From Maricaulis sp048268525 (GTDB lineage Bacteria > Pseudomonadota > Alphaproteobacteria > Caulobacterales > Maricaulaceae): DNA of 64,000 nt. A model generated the notes under the pieces. That model was not told where the DNA came from. It saw only the letters and a program-made list of their open reading frames with translations, and made no database searches. Both the position numbers and the translations under genes were made by a program. The first letter of the stretch is position 1; every line of letters begins with the position of its first letter. Where the stretch lies: NCBI RefSeq assembly GCF_048268525.1, contig NZ_JBLWVH010000018.1:1-64000 (forward strand), read 5' to 3'. This document shows positions 24,743 through 34,078 of this stretch, piece after piece.

Positions 24743-25411
24743 ATGGAGTCTTCTGTCGTCGAAATCGCGCAGGTCGTGGAGGGTTTCTCCTTCTATGCCT
24801 TGTTCATGCGCGCCGACTGGGTGGTGAAAGGTGTGATGGGCATTCTCGCCTTCATGTCGATCTGGTCCTGGGCGATCGCAATCGACAAGTCGCTGCAACT
24901 ACGTGGCCTGCACTCGAAAGGCCGGCAGTTTGAGCGCGAATTCTGGTCCGGCCGGTCGCTGGATGCCTTGGCCGACCAGTTCGCCAAGAATGCCCGCGAG
25001 CCGTTTTCACGCGTATTCGCAGCGGGCTTGCGTGAATGGAAGGGTGACAGCCCGGGCGGGCGTGTCTCCAAGGCTGCGGGCGCCGAAGCCGGTCGTCAGA
25101 TGACCGAGTCCGAAGGCGGGCTGGGCATCCTCGCGACGATCGCGTCGGCCGCGCCCTTCGTGGGTCTGTTCGGCACGGTCTGGGGCATCATGAACGCCTT
25201 CCGTTCCATCGCCGCCTCGCAGGATACCAACCTCGCCGTCGTCGCTCCCGGCATTGCCGAGGCGCTTTTCGCCACGGCGCTGGGTCTGCTGGCCGCTATC
25301 CCGGCCGTCATCTTCTTCAACGCGCTGTCCGCCAATCTCGCCAAATACGGCTCCCGCCTCGATGGCTTTGTCGACGAGCTGTCGGCGCTGGCCGACCGCG
25401 ACGAGGTCTAG
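24743..25411 (+). CDS. tolQ: Tol-Pal system proton channel subunit TolQ
   Basis: TolQ is the inner-membrane stator protein that, with TolR, uses the proton gradient to energise TolA during cell division and outer-membrane constriction. The 222-residue protein has three hydrophobic segments (about 28-46, 130-155 and 170-195). It carries the conserved ATIASAAPFVGLFGTVWGIMNAF and GIAEALFATALGLLAAIPAV with the channel Thr/Ala pattern. The ATG at 24743 is preferred over a GTG nine bases upstream. tolR follows after four bases. Confidence 0.95.
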   Translation: MESSVVEIAQVVEGFSFYALFMRADWVVKGVMGILAFMSIWSWAIAIDKSLQLRGLHSKGRQFEREFWSGRSLDALADQFAKNAREPFSRVFAAGLREWKGDSPGGRVSKAAGAEAGRQMTESEGGLGILATIASAAPFVGLFGTVWGIMNAFRSIAASQDTNLAVVAPGIAEALFATALGLLAAIPAVIFFNALSANLAKYGSRLDGFVDELSALADRDEV

Positions 25412-25415
25412 GCCG

Positions 25416-25850
25416 ATGGCGGTGTCACTCGACAGTGGTGGATCCGGTCGCGGCCGGGCCCGCTGGAAGCCAAAGGCCGAAATCAACGTCACGCCCTTCG
25501 TGGACGTAATGCTAGTCCTGCTGATCGTGTTCATGATCACGGCGCCGTTGCTCACGGTCGGTGTGCCGGTCAATCTGCCGGAAACCGAGGCTCGCAACCT
25601 GCCAGCTGGTGAGGAGCCGTTGACGGTGACCGTCAATGCCGACGGGCTGATCTATCTCCAGGAAACTGAAATGCCGCTGGACGAGCTGGTGCCGCGTTTG
25701 CGCGCCATTGCCGGTACAGGGTTTGACGCCCGCATCTATATTCGCGCCGATGACGGTGCCGCTTATGGCGATGTGGCGCGCGTGATGGCGCGGATCAACG
25801 CGGCCGGTTTCTCCAATCTGGGCCTGGTGACGGACCCGGTGCAGCAGTAA
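25416..25850 (+). CDS. tolR: Tol-Pal system protein TolR
   Basis: TolR is the partner of TolQ in the proton-driven motor. The 144-residue protein has a basic N-terminus (RARWKPKAEINVTPFVDV), a single membrane helix with the proton-binding Asp30, and a periplasmic domain ending in GFSNLGLVTDP. The ATG at 25416 lies four bases past the tolQ stop. The length is typical of the ExbD/TolR family, and the position next to tolQ, tolA and tolB identifies it as TolR rather than ExbD. Confidence 0.94.
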   Translation: MAVSLDSGGSGRGRARWKPKAEINVTPFVDVMLVLLIVFMITAPLLTVGVPVNLPETEARNLPAGEEPLTVTVNADGLIYLQETEMPLDELVPRLRAIAGTGFDARIYIRADDGAAYGDVARVMARINAAGFSNLGLVTDPVQQ

Positions 25851-25863
25851 CGGCGACAATCTG

Positions 25864-26679
25864 GTGCGTGGTCTTGTTCTCTCCCTTTTCGTACACGGTG
25901 GCATCATCGCCGCGGGGCTGGTCTATCTGCCCCGCATGACCAGCGTGTTCGAGGCAACGCCCGTTGTCCCGATCGAGCTGGTGACCCTGGGTGAGACAAC
26001 CAATGTTCGCGCCGCGCGTCCCGATCCCGAGCCGGTGATTGAGGACGAACCGGCTGAAACCATCGATGACGAGATCGACGAGCCGGAACCCGCTCCGGTT
26101 CCCGAACCCGAGCCTGTCGAGACCGAACCTGAAATCATCGACGAAGCACCGGAAACGCCGGCTGCCCCCGAGCCTGAGCCGGTCGAAGAAACACCTGATC
26201 CCGAGCCCGAGCCCGAGCCGCAGCGCCCTGAACCGCAGGCCCGCCCGGCTGAGCCGTCCCTGAATGACATGCTGGGTGATCTGTCCAGAAGTGTCGCGGA
26301 AACGCGCGATGCCCAGGCCGCTGACGAAGGCCCGTTGCGTGCGGCGGTCGGCGACGGCGAACAGATGACGGCGACCCTGCAGGCCATGCTGCGCTCCCAC
26401 CTGTCGCGCTGCTGGCGCGCATCGCTGGATGCGCCCGAGCCGGATGAGCTGGCGGTCCAGCTGGTGCTTGATCTCGACCGGTCCGGCGAGCTGACCGGGC
26501 CGCCGCGCCTGACCGATCAGGCCCGCATCCTCAATTCGCCCAATCCCTACCTGCGCGTGGCTGGTGAACGGGCCCTGCGTGCGGCCGTTCAGTGCCAACC
26601 CTATCCGCTGCCGCCGGAAGCCTATTCCGAGTGGCGTCAAATTGAGGTCAATTTTTCGCCGTCCTTATACGGTGGCTAG
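25864..26679 (+). CDS. tolA: TolA-type envelope-spanning protein with a Pro/Glu spacer
   Basis: This 271-residue protein (GTG start) has an N-terminal membrane helix (about 3-22, LVLSLFVHGGIIAAGLVYL, with the Ser/His face of TolA). The central spacer (about 50-135) is extremely Pro/Glu-rich (EPEPEPEPQRPEPQ). The C-terminal domain ends PYPLPPEAYSEWRQIEVNF, as in TolA/TonB C-termini, and contains two cysteines (CWRAS, VQCQPY). Enterobacterial TolA uses a long alpha-helical domain instead, so the spacer here is probably a stiff polyproline-like rod. Position between tolR and tolB supports the call. Confidence 0.88.
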   Translation: MRGLVLSLFVHGGIIAAGLVYLPRMTSVFEATPVVPIELVTLGETTNVRAARPDPEPVIEDEPAETIDDEIDEPEPAPVPEPEPVETEPEIIDEAPETPAAPEPEPVEETPDPEPEPEPQRPEPQARPAEPSLNDMLGDLSRSVAETRDAQAADEGPLRAAVGDGEQMTATLQAMLRSHLSRCWRASLDAPEPDELAVQLVLDLDRSGELTGPPRLTDQARILNSPNPYLRVAGERALRAAVQCQPYPLPPEAYSEWRQIEVNFSPSLYGG

Positions 26680-26706
26680 TCACATTCGTCCCGGAGACCC
26701 TGTCCC

Positions 26707-28068
26707 ATGACCCGAATTCTCGTCCTGTTCGCTGCGCTTCTCGCCCTGATTGGCTGGTCGGCAGCCTCCGATGCCCAGGAACCGCTGCGGGTCGATGTGA
26801 CCCAGGGCAATCTCGACCCGATGCCGATCGCCGTGCCAGATTTTGTGGGCGCGTCGGACGAGGCCCTGCGCCGCGGCGCTGACATCACCCGCGTGGTCGC
26901 CAATGACCTGGCCAGTTCCGGCCTGTTCGCGCCGGTCGACCAGGAAGCCTTCATCGAAGACATCGCCAATATCGATCTGCGCCCGCGCTTTTCCGATTGG
27001 CGGGTCATCAATGCCGACGCGCTTCTGGTCGGCAGCGTCACCATCCAGGAGGATGGCCGTCTGGTCGTCGGTTTCCGCCTGTGGGACACCCGCCTCGAGG
27101 AACAGCTTCTGGGCCTGCAATATCGCACCGCGCCGGAAAACTGGCGTCGGGTCGCGCACCGCCTCGCCGATGCCGTCTATGAACGCCTGACCGGCGAGAC
27201 CGGCTATTTCAACACGCGCATCGTCTATGTTTCCGAAGGTCGCGGGATCGAGGGCGAACCGATCCGCCAGCTGGCGCTGATGGACCAGGATGGCGCCAAC
27301 CCGTCCTTCCTGACAGACCGCTCCTACATGGCCCTGCTGCCCAATTATTCGCCCAGCGCCCAGGAGATCACCTATGTCTCCTTCCTCGACGGCCAGGCGA
27401 CGACCTATCTCTACAATCTGGAAACCGGTCGACAGGAGGCCCTGTTCGCCTCTGGCGGTGCCGGCGCTGCCAGCCAGGTCGATCCGGACGGGCAGAGCCT
27501 GTCAGCGCGTTTCTCGCCGGATGGCTCGGAACTGGCGGTGTCGATCGAGACGCGGTCGGGACATGACATCCACCTGTTCGACCTGCAGACCCGCAATCTC
27601 CAGCGTCTGACCCAGCACCCGGCGGATGATGTCGAGCCGTCCTTTGCGCCTGATGGCGAGCGGATCGTGTTTTCATCGGCTCGCGGCGGAGGCTCGCAGC
27701 TCTATGTGATGAATCGTGACGGCAGCGATGTTCAGCGGATCACCTTCGGATCGGGTCGCTATACGACCCCGGTCTGGTCTCCGCGCGGCGACCTGATTGC
27801 CTTTACCAAGCAGGTTGGCGGACAATTTTTGCTCGGCGTTGTCCGCGCGGATGGATCCGGGATCGAGCGGATCCTGTATGAGGGCTACTTCGTTGATACG
27901 CCCGCCTGGTCGCCCAATGGACGGGTTTTGCTGTTCACCCGGGGAGAGCAGCGCGCCAATGGAACGCGCTACGAAATCTGGAGCGTCGACCTTGCCGGTT
28001 TCAATCTGCGACGGTTGGCAACAGGCGGCATGGCGTCCGATCCCGCATGGTCGCCCTTGATTGAGTGA
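26707..28068 (+). CDS. tolB: Tol-Pal system periplasmic protein TolB
   Basis: The 453-residue protein has a signal peptide (about 1-23, cleaving after SDA) and an N-terminal alpha/beta domain. A six-bladed WD40-like (PD40) propeller follows, with repeated units such as RFSPDGSELAVSIETRSG, SFAPDGERIVFSSARGG and PVWSPRGDLIAFTKQVGG. TolB contacts Pal and TolA in the periplasm and contributes to outer-membrane constriction. The length is usual. It lies 27 bases after tolA and 133 bases before pal. Confidence 0.96.
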   Translation: MTRILVLFAALLALIGWSAASDAQEPLRVDVTQGNLDPMPIAVPDFVGASDEALRRGADITRVVANDLASSGLFAPVDQEAFIEDIANIDLRPRFSDWRVINADALLVGSVTIQEDGRLVVGFRLWDTRLEEQLLGLQYRTAPENWRRVAHRLADAVYERLTGETGYFNTRIVYVSEGRGIEGEPIRQLALMDQDGANPSFLTDRSYMALLPNYSPSAQEITYVSFLDGQATTYLYNLETGRQEALFASGGAGAASQVDPDGQSLSARFSPDGSELAVSIETRSGHDIHLFDLQTRNLQRLTQHPADDVEPSFAPDGERIVFSSARGGGSQLYVMNRDGSDVQRITFGSGRYTTPVWSPRGDLIAFTKQVGGQFLLGVVRADGSGIERILYEGYFVDTPAWSPNGRVLLFTRGEQRANGTRYEIWSVDLAGFNLRRLATGGMASDPAWSPLIE

Positions 28069-28132
28069 AGGATTTCTGCGTAACGTTTTGTCTGGTAAGC
28101 GGCACCATTGGGGGGGCCGTCGTCGGTTCGAT

Positions 28133-28149
28133 ATCACGCGTGTCGTGAT
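28133..28149. repeat. Inverted repeat upstream of pal
   Basis: ATCACG-CGTGT-CGTGAT forms a perfect 6-bp stem, 53 bases before the pal ATG, inside the 133-base tolB-pal gap. It could be an operator or an RNA hairpin. No known consensus is recognised. Confidence 0.3.
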
Positions 28150-28201
28150 TGGGAGTAAGTCACAGGCCTTGTGTGCTTGGGCTGGATGAGGGTGTAACAT
28201 T

Positions 28202-28723
28202 ATGAAAATCAAACTGTTTGCTATTGCGGCGCTTGGGGCATTTGCGACCGCTTGTGCGTCGACGCCGGTCGAAGATACCGCACCGGTTCGGGACACACGC
28301 CCTGTCGATCCGCCCGCTGAAGTTACCCAGCCGGTTGAAACCGGCCCGATGGCTGGCTCGCCGGGCGACTTTGTCGCAACAGCCGGTGACCGTGTCTTCT
28401 ACGGTCTCGACCGCCACGATCTTTCGGATGAAGCGCGTGCCACATTGCGCCGCCAGGCCGCTTGGCTGGCTTCTTATCCGGGCACCCGCATCCTTGTCGC
28501 CGGCAATTGCGACGAGCGCGGCACGCGTGAATACAATCTGGCGCTTGGCGCCCGTCGTGCCAGCGCGGCCCGCACCTACCTGATCAGCCAGGGCGTTGAT
28601 CCGTCGCGGATTTCCACGACCTCCTACGGCAAGGAACGCCCGTCCTGTACGCAGTCTTCGGAAAGCTGCTGGGCGGTCAATCGTAACGCCACCACGACCC
28701 TGCTGAGCGGCTATACCAACTAG
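28202..28723 (+). CDS. pal: Peptidoglycan-associated lipoprotein Pal
   Basis: This outer-membrane lipoprotein ties the outer membrane to peptidoglycan and binds TolB. The 173-residue precursor has a lipoprotein signal with lipobox ATAC (Cys18), a short acidic/Pro linker, and an OmpA-like domain. That domain includes VFYGLDRHDLSDEARATL, the peptidoglycan-binding GNCDERGTREYNLALG, and SYGKERPSC. Three further cysteines (GNC, PSC, ESC) occur in the periplasmic domain, the last two close enough to form a disulfide. A clear terminator follows. Confidence 0.95.
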   Translation: MKIKLFAIAALGAFATACASTPVEDTAPVRDTRPVDPPAEVTQPVETGPMAGSPGDFVATAGDRVFYGLDRHDLSDEARATLRRQAAWLASYPGTRILVAGNCDERGTREYNLALGARRASAARTYLISQGVDPSRISTTSYGKERPSCTQSSESCWAVNRNATTTLLSGYTN

Positions 28724-28744
28724 TCCGCTTTCGCATGAAACAGG

Positions 28745-28780
28745 AAACGCCCGTGACTTCATCGTCGCGGGCGTTTTCAA
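28745..28780 (+). terminator. Rho-independent terminator after pal
   Basis: AAACGCCCG (28745-28753) pairs with CGGGCGTTT (28768-28776) and is followed by TTCAATT. It ends the tol-pal transcript before cpoB. Confidence 0.75.
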
Positions 28781-28831
28781 TTCCGGCCCCAGGCCGTATT
28801 TTCGCCGTCCTCTTCCGATAGGTGCGTTCCC

Positions 28832-29713
28832 ATGATCAGATTTCTTTGCCTTTCTGCGCTGACTGCGGCGATTGCCCTCAGCGCTCCTGCCCAAGCCCAG
28901 TCGCGCCGGGAACTCGCCGAACGCATTGACGCCACCGAAGTGCGGATCGGGAATCTGGAATCGGAATTCATGGCCGGCGACCCGGTCGCCGAAGCCCTGA
29001 TCCGGCGCATGGACGAGCTTGAATACCAGGTCCAGGCGCTGACCGGAGAGACCGAACGTCTGAGTTTCGAGAATCGTCAGTTGCGCCAGCAACTCGACAT
29101 CCTCGAAGCCGAGGCCGCAGCCCGTCAGCAGGCGCCTGCACCGGCCATGGACGATGCGGCGGTTGCCTGGATGAATGAAGGACTGGACGGCAGTGATCCG
29201 GACGTCGATGGCGCTTCATTGGCAATTGTTGACCCGGATGATCCTCATGCCGAAGCCCGCGCTGCGGCGACGGGCGTGCTGGGCAGCAATGTGACGTCCT
29301 CGCCGTCCGAGCCCGAGATGGATCGGGTCGATCCCGCTGTCACATTCGAGGCGGCGCGGGCACGATTGGTCGACAGCGACTTCATCGGGGCGCAGGCCGG
29401 GTTCGAAACCTTCATCGCTGACAATCCCGATCATGCCCTGACGGCGCAGGCCCAATACTGGCTGGGCGAAACCTTCTATGTCCGCAGCGACTTCACACAG
29501 GCCGCGGACGCATTCATTGCCTCGCTGCGCCTGCAGCCGGCCGGTGAAAAGGCGCCGGACGCGCTGGTGCGTCTGGCAGCCTCGCTGCATGGAATGGGGC
29601 GGACGGAGGATGCGTGTTCGACGCTGGCCCAGTTTGGCCGCCAATTCCCCAATGCCGCCCCGGCGTCGCAAGCGCGGGCAGCCCGGGAATCGGTGCGCGC
29701 CAACTGCCGTTAG
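28832..29713 (+). CDS. cpoB: Cell division coordinator CpoB (YbgF-like)
   Basis: This 293-residue periplasmic protein has a signal peptide (about 1-22, ending AQAQ). A coiled-coil region follows (about 24-95, Glu/Leu/Arg heptads such as RELAERIDATEVRIGNLE). The C-terminal half consists of tetratricopeptide repeats (ALTAQAQYWLGETFYVRSD, ADAFIASLRLQPAGEKAPDA). CpoB coordinates Tol-Pal outer-membrane constriction with peptidoglycan synthesis. Two cysteines lie at the end (DACSTL, RANCR). tilS starts three bases after its stop. Confidence 0.9.
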   Translation: MIRFLCLSALTAAIALSAPAQAQSRRELAERIDATEVRIGNLESEFMAGDPVAEALIRRMDELEYQVQALTGETERLSFENRQLRQQLDILEAEAAARQQAPAPAMDDAAVAWMNEGLDGSDPDVDGASLAIVDPDDPHAEARAAATGVLGSNVTSSPSEPEMDRVDPAVTFEAARARLVDSDFIGAQAGFETFIADNPDHALTAQAQYWLGETFYVRSDFTQAADAFIASLRLQPAGEKAPDALVRLAASLHGMGRTEDACSTLAQFGRQFPNAAPASQARAARESVRANCR

Positions 29714-29715
29714 GC

Positions 29716-31068
29716 GTGACCGCGCGGGCCATCGAAACCGTCAGGTCAGCGCTCGACCGGCTTGCCGGTGAGGGGCCAATCGGAATCGCCTGCTCCGGTG
29801 GCGGTGACAGTCTCGCGCTGTTGGTGATTGCGTCGGACTGGGCCCGGGCGAGCGGCCGCACCCTTCATGTCCTGACGGTTGACCATGGCTTGCGCACGAC
29901 CAGTGCCGATGAGGCCGCTTTCGTTGCCAATACTGCAGGCCGCCTGGGCTGGCCCTGCGCCATTCTCGACTGGAACAATCCTCGCGCAGGCGGAGGGGTA
30001 CAGGCCCGTGCCCGCGCGGCTCGCCACAGGCTTTTGGCAAAGGCCTGCCGAGAACAGGGCCTGACAGGCCTGGCGCTGGCCCATACCCGTGACGACCAGT
30101 CCGAGACCGTCTGGCTGCGGCTTGCGGCCGGTGGCAGCTGGCGCAGCGCTGCGGCGATGTTCGAGCGCGCACCATCGCCTGCCTGGCCCGAGGGACGCGA
30201 CCTTGATCTGCTGCGGCCTTGCCTGGATGTGACCGGAGCTGAGCTGCGTGATGTCCTGACTGAAGCGGGGTTCAGCTGGGTCAATGATCCGTCAAACGAA
30301 GACCGCCGCTATGCCCGAATCCGAGCCCGCACTGATCTTTGCCTGTTGGGTGATGCCGGCTTCGAGGCAGATCGTTTGGCCGCGCTGGCGGGTCAACTCC
30401 AATCCGTCCGCATTGCCGAACGTCGTGTGGCGTGGGAGCTCGCCGGGCACTCAGTGACCTTTCACGACTGGGGCGGCGCGACAATCGGCCGGGAAGCCTG
30501 GTCGCGGATGGCTCGGGCGGTCCGGCTCACCGTGCTCGATGCCCTGGTCACCTCGGTATCCGGCGAGGCCGTCAGCCCGCCCCGTGGCCGATTGGAGGCG
30601 ATCGATGCAGCCATCCCGGCTGGCGATCCGGCAACCGGGTGCGGTGTCCAATTGCTGGCTGGATCCGGCGATGCCGCCTGGCTGATCCGTGACCGCGGAG
30701 CGGTTATGGGCCGGGTTGACCATGCCAGCCCCGATCCCTGGGAAGACGAAGGCGACGGCTCCAGGGTCTTTGACGGCCGGTTCGAGATCGCCCCCGATGC
30801 ACGCAAACTTGATTGGGGAATTCTTGGCGAGACGTATGACGGCCTGCCATCCCGCGCTATATTGGATTCCGTACCGGGTGCTGCCCGCGCTGGCCTGCTG
30901 GTCGCACGCGATGCAGGGCAGGTTGTGAAGATCGCCGGGCTTGGTCAGAGCGAGAACGGCGCGGCGCCGGAAGAACGGATTGTCCGTCCGCTGATCGCGC
31001 ACAGATTTTGCAGGCGTCTGCTTTCGCAGCCGGCGGTCAGATGGTTTGATGAGCCTGAATTGGCCTGA
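29716..31068 (+). CDS. tilS: tRNA(Ile)-lysidine synthase
   Basis: TilS modifies C34 of the CAU-anticodon tRNA(Ile) to lysidine so that it reads AUA. The N-type PP-loop SGGGDS occurs at residues 27-32, followed by VDHGLR and ALAHTRDDQSETVWLRL. The start is the GTG at 29716, two bases past the cpoB stop; an upstream frame overlapping cpoB adds nothing recognisable. The 450-residue protein has a diverged C-terminal half. The gene precedes ftsH, the usual order. Confidence 0.9.
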   Translation: MTARAIETVRSALDRLAGEGPIGIACSGGGDSLALLVIASDWARASGRTLHVLTVDHGLRTTSADEAAFVANTAGRLGWPCAILDWNNPRAGGGVQARARAARHRLLAKACREQGLTGLALAHTRDDQSETVWLRLAAGGSWRSAAAMFERAPSPAWPEGRDLDLLRPCLDVTGAELRDVLTEAGFSWVNDPSNEDRRYARIRARTDLCLLGDAGFEADRLAALAGQLQSVRIAERRVAWELAGHSVTFHDWGGATIGREAWSRMARAVRLTVLDALVTSVSGEAVSPPRGRLEAIDAAIPAGDPATGCGVQLLAGSGDAAWLIRDRGAVMGRVDHASPDPWEDEGDGSRVFDGRFEIAPDARKLDWGILGETYDGLPSRAILDSVPGAARAGLLVARDAGQVVKIAGLGQSENGAAPEERIVRPLIAHRFCRRLLSQPAVRWFDEPELA

Positions 31069-31171
31069 ATGACGCGGCCTGAAGTCGCAGGGCTGCTAGC
31101 CCGACTGGCGCCGGGGCGTCGGAATGCCCATATCTGGTCGTGAATGATCGAATGATTGAACGGATAAACGC

Positions 31172-33058
31172 ATGCCTATGAGAAATATTGCGATCTGGGC
31201 CGTGGTCCTCGTCCTGGTGATGGTCCTGGTGCAGATGGTCGGCCGCTCGGCTGATCCGGCAGCGACCCCACGCGGGCCATCCTACTCGGATTTTCTGGAC
31301 CGGGTGGAGCGCAATGAAATCGAAAGCGCGACCATTCAGGGCGATACGCTTTTCGCCGTGACAGCGTCCGGCGAGCGTTTCGAAGTGGTCCTGCCACCGT
31401 CCGATACCGAGACAGTGGGCATTTTGCGCGAAGCCGATGTGAACATCCGCGTCGAGGAACCTTCCGAAGAGGGCAATATCTTCCTGTCCATGCTGTTCAA
31501 CTGGTTCCCGCTTCTGCTGCTGATCGGTGTGTGGATCTTCTTCATGCGCCAGATGCAGGGCGGTGGACGCGGCGGTGCGATGGGCTTCGGCAAGTCCAAG
31601 GCCCGTCTGCTGACCGAGCATCATGGTCGCAAGACTTTTGACGATGTTGCCGGTGTCGATGAAGCCAAGGAAGAACTGCAGGAAGTTGTCGAGTTTCTGA
31701 AAGACCCGTCAAAGTTCCAGCGCCTGGGCGGCAAGATCCCCAAGGGTGCGCTGCTGGTCGGCCCTCCGGGTACCGGTAAGACGCTGCTGGCCCGTGCCGT
31801 GGCCGGTGAAGCCAATGTGCCTTTCTTCTCGATCTCCGGTTCCGATTTTGTCGAGATGTTTGTCGGTGTCGGCGCCAGCCGTGTCCGCGACATGTTTGAA
31901 CAGGCCAAGAAGAACGCGCCCTGCATCATCTTCATCGATGAGATCGACGCGGTCGGCCGCTCACGCGGCGCAGGTATCGGCGGCGGCAATGACGAGCGCG
32001 AACAGACACTCAACCAGTTGCTGGTCGAGATGGACGGTTTCGAGACCAATGAAGGCATCATCCTGATCGCCGCGACCAACCGTCCCGACGTGCTCGACCC
32101 GGCCCTGCGTCGTCCGGGCCGTTTCGACCGCGAAGTCGTGGTCGGCAATCCGGACATTCTGGGTCGTGAGAAAATCCTCAAGGTCCACATGCGTGAAGTT
32201 CCGCTGAGCGAGGATGTCGACGTCAAGGTCATCGCCCGTGGCACGCCCGGTTTCTCCGGCGCCGACCTGGCCAATCTGGTCAATGAGGCCGCCCTGCTCG
32301 CCGCCCGTCGCAACAAGCGCCGCGTCGCCATGCAGGAGTTCGAGGACGCCAAGGACAAGGTGATGATGGGGCCGGAGCGCCGGTCCATGGTCATGACCGA
32401 TGCCGAGAAGAAGCTGACTGCCTATCACGAGGCCGGTCACGCGATTGTCGGCCTCAACATGCCGCAGCATGACCCGCTGCACAAAGTCACCATCATTCCG
32501 CGTGGCCGCGCCCTTGGCGTGACCTTCAACCTGCCGGAGTCGGACCGGTTGAGCTATTCGCGCCAGTATTGCGTGTCCCGGCTGGCCTCCCTGTTCGGTG
32601 GCCGCGAAGCCGAGATCATCGCGCTGGGCCCTGAGAATGTGACCAATGGTGCGACCAGTGACATCCAGCAGGCCACCGGCATGGCGCGGGCCATGGTGAT
32701 GGAATGGGGCATGTCTGAAACGCTGGGCCGGGTGCGCTATGAAAACCGCTCCTACGAAGCCCCGGCGATTTCTCCGGATACGTCCGAGCTGATCGACAAG
32801 GAGGTCCGCTCCCTGATCGAGGACGCCGAGACGACGGCGCGCCGTATCCTGACCGAGCGTCGTTCCGATCTCGATACGCTGGCCGAAGGCCTGCTGGAAT
32901 TCGAGATCCTGTCGGGCCAGGAGGTCAAGGACCTGCTCGATGGCAAGCGGCCGGAACGTCCGGACGAGACCACGCCGCCGCCGAGCGACACGCCGAGCAG
33001 TGCCGTGCCGAGCACGGACGAGGAGCCGGACACCGGTCCGGAACCGCAAGGCGCTTGA
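31172..33058 (+). CDS. ftsH: ATP-dependent zinc metalloprotease FtsH
   Basis: FtsH is an inner-membrane AAA+ protease that degrades misassembled membrane proteins and regulators. The 628-residue protein has two membrane helices (about 5-23 and 108-125) around a periplasmic loop. It carries Walker A GPPGTGKT (197-204), Walker B CIIFIDEIDA, the second region of homology ATNRPDVLDPALRRPGRFDR, and the zinc site HEAGH (419-423). The C-terminus is Pro/Ser/Thr/Glu-rich and disordered. MPMRN offers two close ATG starts. A strong terminator follows. Confidence 0.97.
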   Translation: MPMRNIAIWAVVLVLVMVLVQMVGRSADPAATPRGPSYSDFLDRVERNEIESATIQGDTLFAVTASGERFEVVLPPSDTETVGILREADVNIRVEEPSEEGNIFLSMLFNWFPLLLLIGVWIFFMRQMQGGGRGGAMGFGKSKARLLTEHHGRKTFDDVAGVDEAKEELQEVVEFLKDPSKFQRLGGKIPKGALLVGPPGTGKTLLARAVAGEANVPFFSISGSDFVEMFVGVGASRVRDMFEQAKKNAPCIIFIDEIDAVGRSRGAGIGGGNDEREQTLNQLLVEMDGFETNEGIILIAATNRPDVLDPALRRPGRFDREVVVGNPDILGREKILKVHMREVPLSEDVDVKVIARGTPGFSGADLANLVNEAALLAARRNKRRVAMQEFEDAKDKVMMGPERRSMVMTDAEKKLTAYHEAGHAIVGLNMPQHDPLHKVTIIPRGRALGVTFNLPESDRLSYSRQYCVSRLASLFGGREAEIIALGPENVTNGATSDIQQATGMARAMVMEWGMSETLGRVRYENRSYEAPAISPDTSELIDKEVRSLIEDAETTARRILTERRSDLDTLAEGLLEFEILSGQEVKDLLDGKRPERPDETTPPPSDTPSSAVPSTDEEPDTGPEPQGA

Positions 33059-33083
33059 TCGGCGGACAATTGACGAGACAAGG

Positions 33084-33113
33084 CCCCGGACCTGCCAAGG
33101 TCCGGGGTTTTTC
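33084..33113 (+). terminator. Rho-independent terminator after ftsH
   Basis: CCCCGGACCT (33084-33093) and AGGTCCGGGG (33098-33107) form a perfect 10-bp stem with loop GCCA, followed by TTTTTC. Confidence 0.92.
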
Positions 33114-33247
33114 TTGCGCCGATGAATATGCCGGCGCCGGGTCACCAAGCTGCATACACGCCGGGGCTTTTCAATTGTCGCGGCGTGGCGGTGCAGCGTA
33201 TATCAGGGGCAGGCAGTAGCTCCGCTGTCGCCGAGAAACGCTACGAC

Positions 33248-34078
33248 ATGGCCAAATTCCGTTCCCGTCGCCAATCCGGTCTGCCCTTCGTGATGGGCGT
33301 GCTGAATGTCACGCCGGACAGTTTTTCCGATGGTGGCGATTTCATCGACCAGGAAGCAGCGGTCGCGCGCGGTCTTGAGATGCTGGCAAACGGGGCGGAC
33401 GTCATTGATGTCGGCGGCGAGTCGACCCGGCCGGGCGCGTCACCGGTTACCGACAAGGAAGAGATGCGCCGCGTCCTGCCGGTCATCAAGGCGCTGCGCG
33501 AGCGCACCGCGGCGCGCATTTCAATCGACACGTTCAAGCCGGTCGTGGCCCGAGCCGCGATCGAGGCCGGGGCGGATATCTGGAATGATGTGATGGCTCT
33601 GCGCGCTGACGGCGCGGTCGAGGCGGCGGCCGAGCTGGGCGTGCCGGTGATCATGATGCACATGTCAGGCACGCCGCAGACCATGCAGGCCAATCCGCAA
33701 TACGAGGACGTGGTGTCGGAGGTCTGTGATTTCCTCACCGAGCGCGCCGACATCGCCATGGCCAAGGGCGTCAGTGCCGACAGTATCTGGCTCGATCCGG
33801 GCATCGGTTTCGGCAAGTCGCTCGATCACAACCTCGCGCTCATGCACGATCTCGATCAGGTCATCGGGCTGGGCTATCCGGTCCTGTTCGGCGCCTCGCG
33901 CAAACGCTTCATTGCTGCGATCGACGAGGGCGCGGCCGAGATGGAGCGTCTGGGCGGATCCCTGGCCGCGGCCCTGCGCGCGGCGTCGGCCGGCGCGGCG
34001 ATGGTTCGTGTGCATGATGTGCGCATGACGGTGCAGGCGCTGAAGGTACAGGCGGCGATCGGAAAAGGGCGCGCCTGA
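33248..34078 (+). CDS. folP: Dihydropteroate synthase
   Basis: The enzyme condenses 4-aminobenzoate with 6-hydroxymethyl-dihydropterin diphosphate in folate synthesis. From the ATG at 33248 the protein has 276 residues, the usual size; upstream in-frame codons lack family similarity. Motifs are VMGVLNVTPDSFSDGGDF, DVGGESTRPGA, RISIDTFKP, DPGIGFGKS and GASRKRFI, in the correct order round the TIM barrel. folP after ftsH is the classical order, but glmM, which often follows, is absent here. Confidence 0.94.
   Translation: MAKFRSRRQSGLPFVMGVLNVTPDSFSDGGDFIDQEAAVARGLEMLANGADVIDVGGESTRPGASPVTDKEEMRRVLPVIKALRERTAARISIDTFKPVVARAAIEAGADIWNDVMALRADGAVEAAAELGVPVIMMHMSGTPQTMQANPQYEDVVSEVCDFLTERADIAMAKGVSADSIWLDPGIGFGKSLDHNLALMHDLDQVIGLGYPVLFGASRKRFIAAIDEGAAEMERLGGSLAAALRAASAGAAMVRVHDVRMTVQALKVQAAIGKGRA

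Noticed and set aside
31961..33148. 395-codon open frame antisense to ftsH
   Set aside because: It lies opposite the most conserved part of FtsH and across its terminator. The translation has no recognisable family.
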